Shown here piece by piece: positions 44,538 to 56,047 of a stretch of 64,000 bases of DNA. A model generated the notes under the pieces. The model had not been told where the DNA came from. It ran no database searches and saw only the letters and a list, made by a program, of their open reading frames with translations. The stretch lies in assembly GCF_954871325.1 (NCBI RefSeq), contig NC_088776.1, forward strand, positions 42,302,569 to 42,366,568, written 5' to 3'. Position 1 is the stretch's first letter, and every line of letters begins with the position of its first letter. The DNA is from Gordionus sp. m RMFG-2023. Its lineage: Eukaryota > Nematomorpha > Gordioida > Chordodea > Parachordodidae. Both the position numbers and the translations under genes were made by a program.

Positions 44538-47500
44538 TTTAATAAAATGGGATTACGCAGGTATGATCTTGATTCTTTTCTTACCTCGGATCACAAATTA
44601 ACACTTAAAAATATAAATTTATAATTATACATTTATAATACAATTTATAATATAATAAAATACAATTAAAAGTTTTTAGTATTTCTATTTATTTGAAATC
44701 GTAATTACAAACACTTTTTATTAGCATTTAAAAACAAATATTCGCCATACTGCCCAACTCTGCCTTTTCCTGTAAATTTTCCTGAGACCAAATTTCAATA
44801 AATCTAAGTCTTAATTACTTAAGCATTAAGGGGCTGTAATGGGTGGGTTTTAGCCCATAGTTTTGGGAAAAATATTAGACCGCCAGCATATAGTTCTGAA
44901 AGAAGATTATTGTCCATCCGTTTATAGATCAAATTGAAATGTTGCACCCACCTACCAGATGTTTATAAATAATTTGATAGATTAGTTTAGTTCTTTTTTA
45001 TTTGGTTTATATATTTTTAACATAAATTTATAAAATAAAAATATACAAATTTTTGTATTTAATAAATATAAGTTCGCCCTGCGTATCTCACCCGTAAAAT
45101 ATTATAAACTAACCTGCCCACCCACTGTTTATTTTTATTAAACCTTTCCGTTGTAGACCCCCGAATAACTGAAAAGTTAAGTTTTCCATTGATTACCAAT
45201 ATGAGTGAACAGAATCCATAAACCTAGCATCACAAAATCTTGATATTTTTAAAACGATTCTGAATATCGATAGATAAATTGATTCGCTTTCTTTGCTGTT
45301 TGAAAATCAATTTTTTTTAACTAGCATTTAAATAAATAAATTTTATGATTGTTGCATGTTTTTTATTTAATTTTTTTGTTTAAAGTACTGTTAGTCAATG
45401 CTATATGAAAGACCAGGACACAGCGGATCGTATTCATAGTAACTCTTCTAATATTGGGAATAAATAAAAAATATTGCGAGCCACCTCAAACGGTAATGAT
45501 TAAATGATTTATTTAACATATATAAAATGTAATTATTTTTTTTTAGAAAATTAAATTATTTCTATTTTTCAATTGAAAAAATCCTGGCAGATAAAGAAGT
45601 TTACATATGACCACAAATATGATTATATCAAAAAAAAAAATTTCAGTTATAAAATATTATTTAAATTTTATTGATAAAAACAGTCCTGCGAATCCCGCTC
45701 CGACGTGCCCCTAGTCCTCATTCTTGATAAAAAATAAATAGCTAGATGATATTGTGACATAAAATTTCGACGGGTGATATAAGAGAGTTTATTTTTTGAT
45801 ATATTATATTAATATATGATATTTAATCTTTTAGTTTTATTCCTAATGAAATTAAGTTAACATAAACTCTTAAAATTTTCGCGATAAAAAATTTAAAAGC
45901 GATTTTGGTGAGTTAACGGAAAATAAAATTTTTGAGGTGAATATCATAATTTTTTATTATAAGGATTAAATTTCAAACCTTAGATTTAGTAATTTCTAAA
46001 CTAAATTTGATTGGGCTCATTTGCCCTTTGTTTCCTTATTCCTTGGCTTTTCTTACTAACAATTATGACAATTTCCTCTATTTATGAGCATCTACACAAA
46101 AACTAATTAATTTCCAAAACACCAGGGCAATAATAGACGACGTCAGCCAACTATTGTAATTTTCTAAACGCCAAAATTTTATTAAAAGTGCGATAAGGTC
46201 CATTTTTAATAAAGTATATTAACGGATGAATAATGATTACCAGGGTTTTTCATTTGACCGGTTAATTATAATTCGGTTAATTGACTGATATTTTACCGGT
46301 CAAATTCAAATAGATGTAACTTAAATTTGCATATTAGTAAAATGAATCAATAATATTAATTTTATATATTTTTTAAATTCATTGTCATTCAATAACTAAT
46401 GTTTCACTCTCCGTGACAGAGTCTTGTTATGATTCATATTCAATATTATCATTTTCTTTAATATATTTTAATAAATTTTTTTGTTGTTGAGATCTTTAAT
46501 CAATTTCTTAATAAAAATATTACCTCAAATCGATAATTTATTTCTGAAGAAGAAGTAGAACTAGGAATTGTTAGTAAAATGTCACTTCTCTTAAAGGACA
46601 TGGTGGACAAAGTCCATTCCATTAACTTGAGGCCGGAATCTGATTGTTGCTTATGAAAGTTACTGCTCTCCACATAATTTGCGATTAAACATGTCGCATT
46701 TACTTCTGAAATTTATGATATCACATGAAATATTTTGATCATCACCACTTTGTAAATTGCCTAATTCTTGTAATATATCACTTCATTAAATTCGCTACTG
46801 AGATGTTCCCCTTAATGTTGGAGACCCAATAAATAAGTAGAACGATAATATATTATCATGATGGAGAAGAAAATTACCATCTTTATCAAAATATTAAAAA
46901 TCCAATATAGATCGAATTAAATATGGAGATTTTGTTGATAATTATATATAATCTGGCGACACTACCATTCCTACATCAATGAGAAAACAAAAAAATCGTA
47001 AATACAATTTATATAATGTCGAAGTTGAATTAGGTTTTAACTCGATGAATTAAATAGCAAAAAAAGAGAGAAATTCGCTTTTGAAACATATCTCAGATTT
47101 AATGGCGATATTTTTAATAGGTAAACGTTTACTGGATTAGGATGCCCCACCTTTGGTAATATCTTGGCTAAATAATCATAAAGCCACCACAGACACACGC
47201 GTTAACTATAAAATATGAAAATAATAATCAGTCATATCTTTAGAATTTGTTGGATTAAATATATAATTTTTAATGTAAATATTAAATAAAAATTAATTGA
47301 AATTTACAAAAAAAAATTGAGATATAAATTAAAGGGCAAATCTAAGAATAAAAATTTGAGCCTTAGAGTGAATTAAAATTTAAATAATTTTTTTAGCGAG
47401 TCCTTTGTTAAATATTTGGCAGCACTGTTATATCTACTTATAAATTAGCTTTAGAAAAAACATGTTCCCACCTGAATTCCTCTAGCAACTGAACTGCACA

Positions 47501-47867
47501 CACCATTAGAAAACAACGATTTTTTTTGTTAATAAGGATAATTTTCGACGTTATCTTATATATTTTTAAAAATATATTAAAAAATCAATAACTATTGACG
47601 TTATATATCAGTACTCCAAATATAAAAAAAATTATCCAAGCTAACATTTAATTTTAGAGTAATTAATTATACTAATTTATCTACCATAGAAAAAATTAAA
47701 ACGATCTGATAAAATAAATTCCTAAAAATTTAACAAAATTTACTAAATCTCTAATCTAATAATATATGACCTTTTGCTTTATTCATATTACGAATCAAAA
47801 AATATAAAATAAATATTGTATTCTAATGAGTAAAAATATACATTAATAAAACAATAGAAAATTTTAA
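44538..47867. other. 3.3-kb AT-rich stretch between the dipeptidases
   Basis: No gene is supported. There is inverted-repeat-like GACCGGTTAATTA...GGTTAATTGAC...TTACCGGTCAAATT at 46255-46305. Peptide-like but broken frames around 46580-46640 and 47080-47200 may be transposon debris. GCCCA/GTTGGGCA words at 43180, 44270 and 44370 mark another small dispersed repeat. Confidence 0.4.
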
Positions 47868-49538
47868 TTAGATTGATCTAGAAGAATGATGTTTGGCTAA
47901 TTCATATATATACGAAACTAAACTTTTTATACTCATAATATAACGATTAATATTGATGTGTTCGTTTTCTGAATGGGCTCCATCTGCAGCATATGATAGG
48001 GGTATTAGTATTAAACTATTATTTGGATCTTTTAGATATTTCGATAAGTATACCGCAGCTGGAACTGTACCTCCATCTCGGGTTAGATCCGGATACCTTC
48101 CATATACCCTTTTAATAGCTTCAGATGCCAATTTAAAATTATTATTCTTATAATTTGTAAGCCACGAGTCAACCTCATCCTCAATTACTACATTGAGAGA
48201 ATTTCCAGTGCTACGTTGCTCGTGTAATCTAGTTATATAATTGATAACATTATTCTTTATCTTTTGAACGTTTTGGTGAGAAGCAACCCTTATCGAAAAT
48301 TTACCTATAACCTTGTGAGGTATAACTGTTTTGGCACCAAGCCCAGAAAAAGCTCCTTCTATACCGTGTATACTTAAAGATGGCTCTCTCCATTTATACG
48401 ACAGTTCCTCTATTTTTGAGAAATGTAATAGGCCTAAAGATCCTACTGCATTTTTATAATCTTCCAAATTAAAATCAAAATTGGAGTAAGCTTTTATTTC
48501 ATCAGCGGTTAAGGATTTAATATCATCATATATTCCTGGGATTGTTATCCGGCCGGTTGTTGCATTACTCAACTTGGATAAAATGTCTACGAGCTCAGCC
48601 ATCGATTCATGGACGGAACCCCCGTATACTCCGGAATGTAGATCTTCTGCTGCGCTCTGAATTTGCAGGTAAAAATAGATTAAGCCCCTGAGTCCATAAG
48701 TTAAACATGGATTTTTTATGTTAGGGCAAAAATTATCGGATATCACAGCATAGTCTATCTCTTTGAAAAAACTTGATTCTTGCTTTAATATTCTTTCCAT
48801 ACCAAATGATCCTGATTCCTCTGCTGATTCCAGAAAAAACTTTATTTTCACGGGTATGCAAATGTCGAGATCAATCAATGCTCTAATAGCATTCATCCAA
48901 GCCAAAATAGGACCTTTGTTATCGGTTACACCGCGCCCATAAAAATCGTGTTTAACTTTAGTCAATATAAATGGATCCGATTTCCATCCATCGGATTTGC
49001 GTGCGGGTACTGTGTCTAAGTGGCCATATATGAGGAGAGTTATGTTATTAGGTTGTGAAGATTTCGAATTAGGTAAGGTGCTGAATAGGAAAGGAGGGCC
49101 GAAAGTTTGAAACGATTGATTTTGTCTGTAACGCAATTTGGTTAAATGTTTGTGTGGGTTATTCCTTCTTATATTGTTCTCCTTGATATTGTAATTTATA
49201 AATTTAACATCAGATTTAAAGCCCATACTCCTTAAAAATGATTGAGACCATTTAACTACGTGTATAAGTTCTGGTTTATATTCGGGAAATGCAGAAATAC
49301 TATGAAACCTTATAACTTCTGATAAATCTTTAATATAATTTACTTTATTATTATCAATGTGATTAAAAATATATTGTAGACGTTTTTCATCCATTATCTG
49401 GCAATTCTTGTTAGAATTAGACAATTCATATTTTTCAAAATTATTTTCTTCAAAACAGACTATTTTTATAATGACAAATTTACAAATATATATCCAAACT
49501 AAAGCAGGTAGACAGACGCGGAATAATTTAGCTAACAT
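47868..49538 (-). CDS. Carnosinase-like M20 metallodipeptidase, paralogue B
   Basis: A 556-residue paralogue of the gene at 39064-40740 on the same strand. The predicted metal ligands are conserved: His173 (YGHLDTVP), Asp206 (VTDNKGP), Glu240-Glu241 (AEESGSFG), Asp268 (SDNFCPN) and His522 (GAHSENEH). The N-terminal hydrophobic segment (about residues 8-30) is kept, so a secretory-pathway location is likely again. The two proteins are most alike from the catalytic HxD onward and most different in the first 160 residues, including the basic insert. It has one uninterrupted exon with no damage. Both copies therefore look functional, consistent with duplication followed by divergence of the N-terminal region. 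Confidence 0.94.
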   Translation of the reverse strand: MLAKLFRVCLPALVWIYICKFVIIKIVCFEENNFEKYELSNSNKNCQIMDEKRLQYIFNHIDNNKVNYIKDLSEVIRFHSISAFPEYKPELIHVVKWSQSFLRSMGFKSDVKFINYNIKENNIRRNNPHKHLTKLRYRQNQSFQTFGPPFLFSTLPNSKSSQPNNITLLIYGHLDTVPARKSDGWKSDPFILTKVKHDFYGRGVTDNKGPILAWMNAIRALIDLDICIPVKIKFFLESAEESGSFGMERILKQESSFFKEIDYAVISDNFCPNIKNPCLTYGLRGLIYFYLQIQSAAEDLHSGVYGGSVHESMAELVDILSKLSNATTGRITIPGIYDDIKSLTADEIKAYSNFDFNLEDYKNAVGSLGLLHFSKIEELSYKWREPSLSIHGIEGAFSGLGAKTVIPHKVIGKFSIRVASHQNVQKIKNNVINYITRLHEQRSTGNSLNVVIEDEVDSWLTNYKNNNFKLASEAIKRVYGRYPDLTRDGGTVPAAVYLSKYLKDPNNSLILIPLSYAADGAHSENEHININRYIMSIKSLVSYIYELAKHHSSRSI

Positions 49539-52500
49539 ATTTTCGATGAATATCTATATAATTAAAATAAATTTATTTAATATTATATATATGTTATTAA
49601 AATTATTAATGATAGTGCATATGTAGATCATAATCATCTACAGGTTATCCTGTGGTAATAGAGCCTAAATAATTTTAACATTTCAAATATTATCAGACGG
49701 GCTGGAAAATTTAATTAAAATTGATGAATTCATAGAGGACATTAAGATTAACTCTATTTTTAAATAATGTAATAATTAACTTATAATTATATATTGAGAC
49801 ATTTATCAGTGTTAATTTTTTTATATTTCATTCTAAATAATATGTTTTTGATTATTTCATTTATAGTGTATTGTGTAAAAAATATATATATATTTCACTT
49901 TTTTAGGAGTATGTATGTAATCTTTAACTCAAGAATAATTAACTATCTTTATTCTTTTAAATTAAAATATTAGTCAGATTTATAAATGAAGAATATTTTC
50001 GGTTAAATTTATACCAACAAATTTTATTTATTTATTAATCGTTTTGTTATATTTTTGAAGAGATAAAAATATTTATTAATTTAATAATTATACCTTAGAA
50101 TTAACATTATAATTAAATGAAAGCTCAACCCTTTTAATTAGGTAGAAAACAATCATATATGATCTCCAATCATGACTTAACAGTGTAATATAATAATGAT
50201 TGTGTTAAGTTATTTTTTGTAAATTATTTATTATTAAATATATTAATATTTTCATTTTTTTATAAGTGAAAAGAAATGGAGAGAACTATTATATATTTTT
50301 TTTAAAATAATAATATACAATAACAAAGCTCTTGTTATTGATACAATAAAATTCCCTGAAAAGGGAACTTCGGAGATAGGCCATTTGATTCATCAAATAC
50401 TTTTGTTTCTAAGTACTAAGCCCTTTATCATAGGTGTAATGGAGGAGGGGATTTAAAAGTTTTCGCTAACATAAATCTCTCTGACATAATTACCTTGAAC
50501 AAAAACTTGAAGAAAAAATAATTGTATAACAATTTCCCCATATTAGACCTATTTTTAACCCTCGACCATTTAAGAAATGATAATTTTTTTTGTAAAATAA
50601 ACTTAATATAAAAAATCTGGGGGATTTTTTTTATCAGAGGAAGCAGAATCTGAAACCCTCGAAACTGGGACAAATCCCAAAACCAGGAACCCTCTTTTAT
50701 GATTTATAGAAGCCAAAACGATCTCACAACCAGTTTTAAACAAGAGTACAAGTAATCGATATAATATCTTGTCAGTGGTGTAGACAATGGGGGGGGGGGA
50801 GAATTAAAACCTCTCGCATGGCCCCATCAAAAAAATATTTAGAGGCATTGACAAGTGGGTGTTCAAGGTTGAACCCACCTTTCCTATGAAAACATAAGGT
50901 AAAATGTATGTTTTCACAAAACATTCATATATATATTAAATAAATTAGCTTTAAAATTAATAACACCCCCCCCCCTCTCCCATTTAATTTTATAAAATAA
51001 TCTCAGAAATTTCTTCTATTTCAAAAAAGTGCGTGAAAAAATCTAAAAATACGGATAAACAATACTTGGAAACTTTTCATTTTATAATCATATTTTCACA
51101 TAAAAAATTTGTTATAAATTATATTAAAAAATGGGATGCTTCCCATAAACGCTATGATTCTAATGGGATCGGTATTTGACCTTTTCTATTTTCAAATGTA
51201 AAGGCGTACTTGTATTAATTTACTAAACAATCGTTTAACCTTAGTGCTCATGTGTAAAAAATCAGCGATTATAATCATTTTCGCGTAAATAGTAACCAAT
51301 CATCTTATTTTGATATCAAATTTTCTAAAGACGCCATAAGTCTATATGTCTACTTTTTTAATGCTAGTCTGACCTTTATTAAATGTTATAAATCTTTACC
51401 TAAATTATGAAACAGCTAAACAATACTTGGGCCAATGTACAATTATTTTTTTAGCCACCCAGTTTTATCCTGATAAGTTGATTTCGATTATTATAACATT
51501 TATGGACCGATAATTCATGCAATAAAATAAATTTTGATGTGCCATTGAACACATATCACCTGGTGAAACGCCATTTTATTATCCCATAATAATTTTTTAT
51601 AAACGCTTAATCTATGAGTTTTATTTACGATCTGAATTGTATTAATTTAAAAATCATGAATTAAATCACTCTGGATGCTGGGAGTATTGTATGCCAGTGA
51701 TTCTCACATAATCGTTCAAAGATTCTCTTATGCCGGACCCGGAAAATCTTATTTTCGTCAGGTGGTTATAATTTTTTTTTGCTTTCCTCGAAAAATAATA
51801 AAATAGTTGATAAATTTTTTTTAAAAATCATCTTTAAATTTTATTTTTTTAATTGTGAATTAAAAATGAAATATACCGATTTATGAAAATAGGCCACAAT
51901 CATTTAGCTCGTTTCAAGCAAACTTTAAAGAAAAATTTATGGAGGCCTTTAAAAAATCAATATAAGGTTCGATCAGTGGAAGACGAGATAAAAGTGGATT
52001 ATATTTCGTTAATTATATTAATGTATTATGATAATTCTATAATTGAGTTTAAATATGGATCTCGAGATATGCGCGTTTTTAGCAGAATAATTTATGATTA
52101 GGGTAAAATTTGGTAAAAAGGCGACCCTTGGGCTATAATCGGGAGCCCATCTAGCTCGCTTGAAAAAAATATTAGAGGGTATAATAATTTTTTTGTAAAT
52201 TTTAGCATTTTATATCTATATATATTTGTTTTTAAATCACTCGATTAAATTTAAAAAAATGCTGAGGAAATTAAATAAATATAAAGTTTCATAAAAAAAA
52301 CGAGTGACGTGTGTTTAGAGTTATATATTTCAAAATTCGACGTTTTTTGGCCCTCTTGTAAATTAACCCTATTGGGAATCTGTGTTTTCTCCTTACCTCT
52401 TAATTTAACCTAAAAGGCATTGTATAATTAGCGCTTGAAAGTAAAAAAAATTCCCTGCTAACTAAATTCTAATTTTTTTTTACTCGTTATTTTTTATTTT

Positions 52501-52639
52501 TTTCCCCATAGATAATAAAAATGAAATTTTACAAAAATAATATATTATAAGATTTTCATTATAATAAATTTTAATATATTTAAAAATGTTTGAAAAATAT
52601 ATAATAATACTATTAAAAAAAAGAACGGAGATGGTGTGA
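49539..52639. other. 3.1-kb AT-rich stretch; duplicated flank and poly-G element debris
   Basis: To about 50370 this is the upstream flank of dipeptidase B and matches that of A. From 50773 a TCAGTGGTGTAGACAATGGG plus G-run looks like a hAT/MITE end, with a C-run near 50965, but no matching inverted end was found. Remaining sequence has no supported gene; the 72-residue frame at 51883-52101 is unrecognised. Confidence 0.45.
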
Positions 52640-52678
52640 CGCAGGGAAACAAAAATGAAAAAGGGACGTAAGCGTTGT

Positions 52679-53680
52679 CTATGATAGCTTTTTGGCTAGA
52701 AGGCTACCATTGAAACTGATATAATTAGCTTTGTGAATCGCTATGGATAATCGTTGACGAAGAAAAAAACCCTCTCGTGGTTCTTCTGAGAGTTTGCTGA
52801 TTTGTGATCCTAAGTTTTTGAAAAATGCTAAGGCGAGTTTGCCGAAGGTGCCAAGAGTGGTTGATATGATTGGGATGAAGCAATGATCGTTTATTATTTC
52901 TGTGTATTTAGAAATTTTAAGTTGTTCCTTCTGGTCAAGGATGTTGATGGCGTGGTTGGATGGGGCCAAGGGGTCAATACAGGAATAGTCCCATACCAAA
53001 AGTTGGCCTCTCCTCCATGGGATTTGAGAGATCCCATCAGGACGTTTACCGTCAGATCTAAATAGACCCTGTGGTTTTAACGTGGAAGGAATTTGGGCGG
53101 ATTTCAGCATGTTGGATGATTGTATTACATTGCTTGTGTCTGATGAATCGTCAATTGCAGGAGCGACAATGTAAACTATGTCTACCCTTCGAGTCAACTG
53201 GCGAGTTGCACCCTGAGCAGATGTGGGGGTGAGTGATGGAACAATTTAGACGAATGCCGATGGCATGGGTAAATTCATTGTTGGATAGTTGAAGCTGAAG
53301 ATTGGTAGATGGGATGGCCTCAAGAAACTCATGTCCCGTACCATTGAGCAAGGAAGAGAATAGGGTGCGGTCGGTAGATTGCATGCTAGATAAGAGAGTT
53401 TCAACGCAGCGAGCAACCACTGGTGAATCCCAGTCTTTCTGTTTATGGGTTGTGGGGGGATGAGAATCAGCATTGATCCTTGTTTTCCAAATATCCATAG
53501 CCACAATTAAGGAAAGGTCTTCTTTAGAATTATGGGCGGTGGTTATTGGCTTTGTCAAGAGACTACTCGATATGAAAGTAGTTGTTGCTAAGTCAAGTGG
53601 AGATCTGATGCCGAGACCACCAAATTTGGTTGGAAGAGTTGCTTGGGCCCAAGCGGTTTCGTTGAATCTGATATTTACTA
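52679..53680 (-). pseudogene. CCHC knuckle and restriction-like endonuclease of the R2-like LINE
   Basis: 53680-53156 encodes FGGLGIR, then HAIGIRLNCSITHPHICSGC continuing to a CxxC...HxxxxC knuckle (last Cys in LHCRSC). A second frameshift near 53156 leads to the frame ending at 52679. That frame contains FRSDGKRPDGISQIPW followed by QLLVWDYSCID, the RPD...D core of the restriction-like endonuclease that nicks the target site. The remaining 90 residues to the stop are alpha-helical and complete the usual C-terminus. Confidence 0.88.
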
Positions 53681-53689
53681 TTTTTTCGG

Positions 53690-55387
53690 TTAGTCCTTTA
53701 TTCCTTTTTCGTAAGTTTGGAGAGGAATGGGATATTTAAAAATTGGTGTTGACCGAAGTGCGTAAAGAATCCTTGGTATAAAAAAGAAATTTTTTAGCAA
53801 AAAAAAGGACTTGTGTGATGGAAGAAGTGTAAAGATGTCCTCCAGTTTAAGGAGTATGTCAAGTGTGGAATGAAGAAAGGTGCTTATTGCCTCGTGTCCT
53901 CCAACAGGCGATCCTAGATGTGTTAATTCAACGCTTGATGTGAATTTGAAATCGTGAGTGTTGGGAGCATTAGAATTTAAAAGTGAGAATTCAGATTTGC
54001 TCTGGTTAAGCGAAAGTCCAATGGCTGTGCCCATTTCTTTAATTATGGTGACTGCTTTGGCAATTTCACTACTGGGACCACTCAAGATTCCATTATCAAT
54101 ATACCAAGCGTGGAGCGATAGAGTACATGAAGAGTTTATTGATTTTATCATGTCATTGATTCCAAGACTAAAGAGAAGGGATCCGAGAGGGTCACCTTGT
54201 TGGATACCCTCGACAGAAAGTATCTTTTCTTTGTTGAATTGTAAGATTGTTGGTGATTGGTAGCAAGAGAAAAGAAATTTGGTATAAGCGGGGAAATGGA
54301 AGCAAGTTGAATGTAGGAACGTGTTGCGCGAAAGAGTGTTGTAGGCGTTAGAGAAGTCAATTTTTACTAGGGATTCGTTTTTTGGGTTATTTTCAAGGTG
54401 AATTCTTGTTAAGTGCACAGCAGCTTCACACCCACCAGGTATCCCTACACCAAGTTGATAGGGGCTTAGAATGTGTGCGGCATCGTGTTTGATTCTAGAT
54501 GCGATTAATTTAGCGACCAATCTACGGTAAGTTGAACCAATGGCGATGGGCCGAATGTCCTTGTTTGGTTTTTGGAGTGCGATGAGTCTGGCACCGAATA
54601 GTAAGGGGGTAATAAAGCTGGGTACGTCTCCATTTAGGATATTGTTGACTAAGTTTGTGATTTTAGTGAGAATTGAAACCTGTGTACAGATCACAGGAGA
54701 GGTAATGTCCTGTAAAAAAATTGGTCTAATCCCATCTAGACCATGAGCCGAATCCCGATGAAAAGATAGGATTGCTTTCCTTACTTCTTCCTGTGTGAAA
54801 TCTGCTGCACAATGGGAGAAGGGTTGGGGCAATATTGGCATAAATGTTGTTGTGGGATGCTTTGATCGAAGCTTAATTAAGTTTTCTAAATTGGATTCCG
54901 CCAGAGTGTCATTGGTTGAAATGAGTTTGAGGGCCCCATTGATATTAAGACTGTCAATTTTCTTCGAAATCAATGAGGCTTTTTGTTGAAGTGGGGTTAT
55001 TTTTTTTTTGTTTATGGGATGTCTGAAGATTTGGGACTCATAAAGATGAGTGTTGATGTTTAAACAGGCATCTTTTATTTGTTGAGTTAATGATTTTTGG
55101 AGTGATATGTCAGGTATTTTGAAAGTATTGTACCCAAAGTTTAAAAATTTTAACCATTCTTCTTCTTTGTTAAAATTTTGCAAAAGAGAAGATATGCAGT
55201 TGCTGAGAGATTTAGCTACTTGTATTCTCGCTCCTTTGGGTATTCTCGTTATGATACTTGGTTTTGTGGAGTTAAGAAAAATATCTGAGAATGAGGCACC
55301 GATTACTTGGTTTAAGGGATAATCTATGAGAGGGGGGGAAGCGAGTAAGTGATCTGAGAAAGAGGCGTGTGTTTTGAATGCGGACAC
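53690..55387 (-). pseudogene. Reverse transcriptase of the R2-like LINE
   Basis: A 565-residue open frame with RT motifs in order: HGLDGIRPIFLQDI, IALQKPNKDIRPIAIGSTYR, then the palm A region KIDFSNAYNTLSRN, SVEGIQQGDPLGSLLFSLGI and the catalytic loop written WYIDNGIL, where most family members have an Asp pair (YxDD). The thumb region follows and the frame ends at 53690. The next frame resumes at once with WAQATLPTKFGGLGIRSP, the expected continuation, indicating a frameshift near 53692. Reverse transcription would prime at a nicked target in the living element. Confidence 0.9.
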
Positions 55388-55645
55388 CTGTTAGAGATTG
55401 GTCCATGAACAAAAAATTCTCCATCATTTGTTAAATGTATTGGTTTCATGCAGGATGGGCAGATTCTGCTTTCGTGGGGAATGGCCATAGGTATAAAAAA
55501 TAAAAAAAATGCTGCCAATAATAAAGCAAAAGCACCTGTGAGAGGTCTGTTGATTGATGTGCAAAAATAGCGAAGGAATGATGAATATGTATGTCAGAAA
55601 AATCGAGCAACGAGCGAGAAAAATGCTCAATATGAGAGGTTTCAA
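55387..55645 (-). pseudogene. N-terminal zinc-finger segment of the R2-like LINE
   Basis: A CPSC ... HLTNDGEFFVHG ... NRCPHS pattern (CxxC...H...C spacing) lies just upstream of the main frame, in a different reading frame. It corresponds to the nucleic-acid-binding N-terminus seen in LINEs of this type. The overlap between this frame and the main frame points to a frameshift around 55390. Confidence 0.5.
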
Positions 55646-56047
55646 ATAAAAAAAAGGATTAATTATTAAAAATCTAATTAGAAATTATAGCTAATTGAAG
55701 CAAACTCTCCTATTTAATAACAATAAAATATTTCGACTCAAAATAATTTTAAGAAAAACATAATTGAGTGTTTAAAAAGAAATGATAGTTAAATAAGAAT
55801 TCCATAGGTTCCAAAGAGTTTGTAATTTAATTCTGGGAGCTAAATTTTTAAAAAACTTAAAGATGATGGCAGCAAACTATAAGTTGGTAGAAGTTGCAAT
55901 TAGCGAGAATATGAAATTGCTGAGGCCTTTGTAATTGTTTATTTTTTTAGTCTCAGCTAGAGTAAGTAGTTTACTTTGTATATTGGTGGGGAAGGATAAG
56001 ATACATTATTAATCCCAAATAAAGCCTTTGCCCATAGCCCATGGGAT
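55646..56047. other. AT-rich spacer between LINE and hAT element
   Basis: It may include the 5' untranslated part of the minus-strand LINE. No other feature is seen. Confidence 0.35.

Larger units (their letters stand above)
52640..55645 (-). mobile_element. R2-like LINE with restriction-like endonuclease
   Basis: A non-LTR retrotransposon on the minus strand. In order it has an N-terminal zinc-finger-like segment, a reverse transcriptase, a CCHC knuckle and a C-terminal PD-(D/E)XK endonuclease, the architecture of the R2/NeSL-type group with restriction-like endonuclease. The coding sequence is interrupted by frame changes, so the copy is dead, but the domains are well preserved and it is among the least decayed elements here. 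The 3' end is near 52640; the 5' limit is uncertain. Confidence 0.88.

Noticed and set aside
47953-48153. Plus-strand frame within dipeptidase B
   Set aside because: Antisense shadow of the coding exon.
50773-50990. MITE bounded by a G-run and a C-run
   Set aside because: The outer sequences are not inverted repeats of each other, so an element cannot be delimited.
51883-52101. 72-residue plus-strand frame with some protein-like composition
   Set aside because: No recognised motif, no splice partners and no homology I can name; it is about the length expected by chance.
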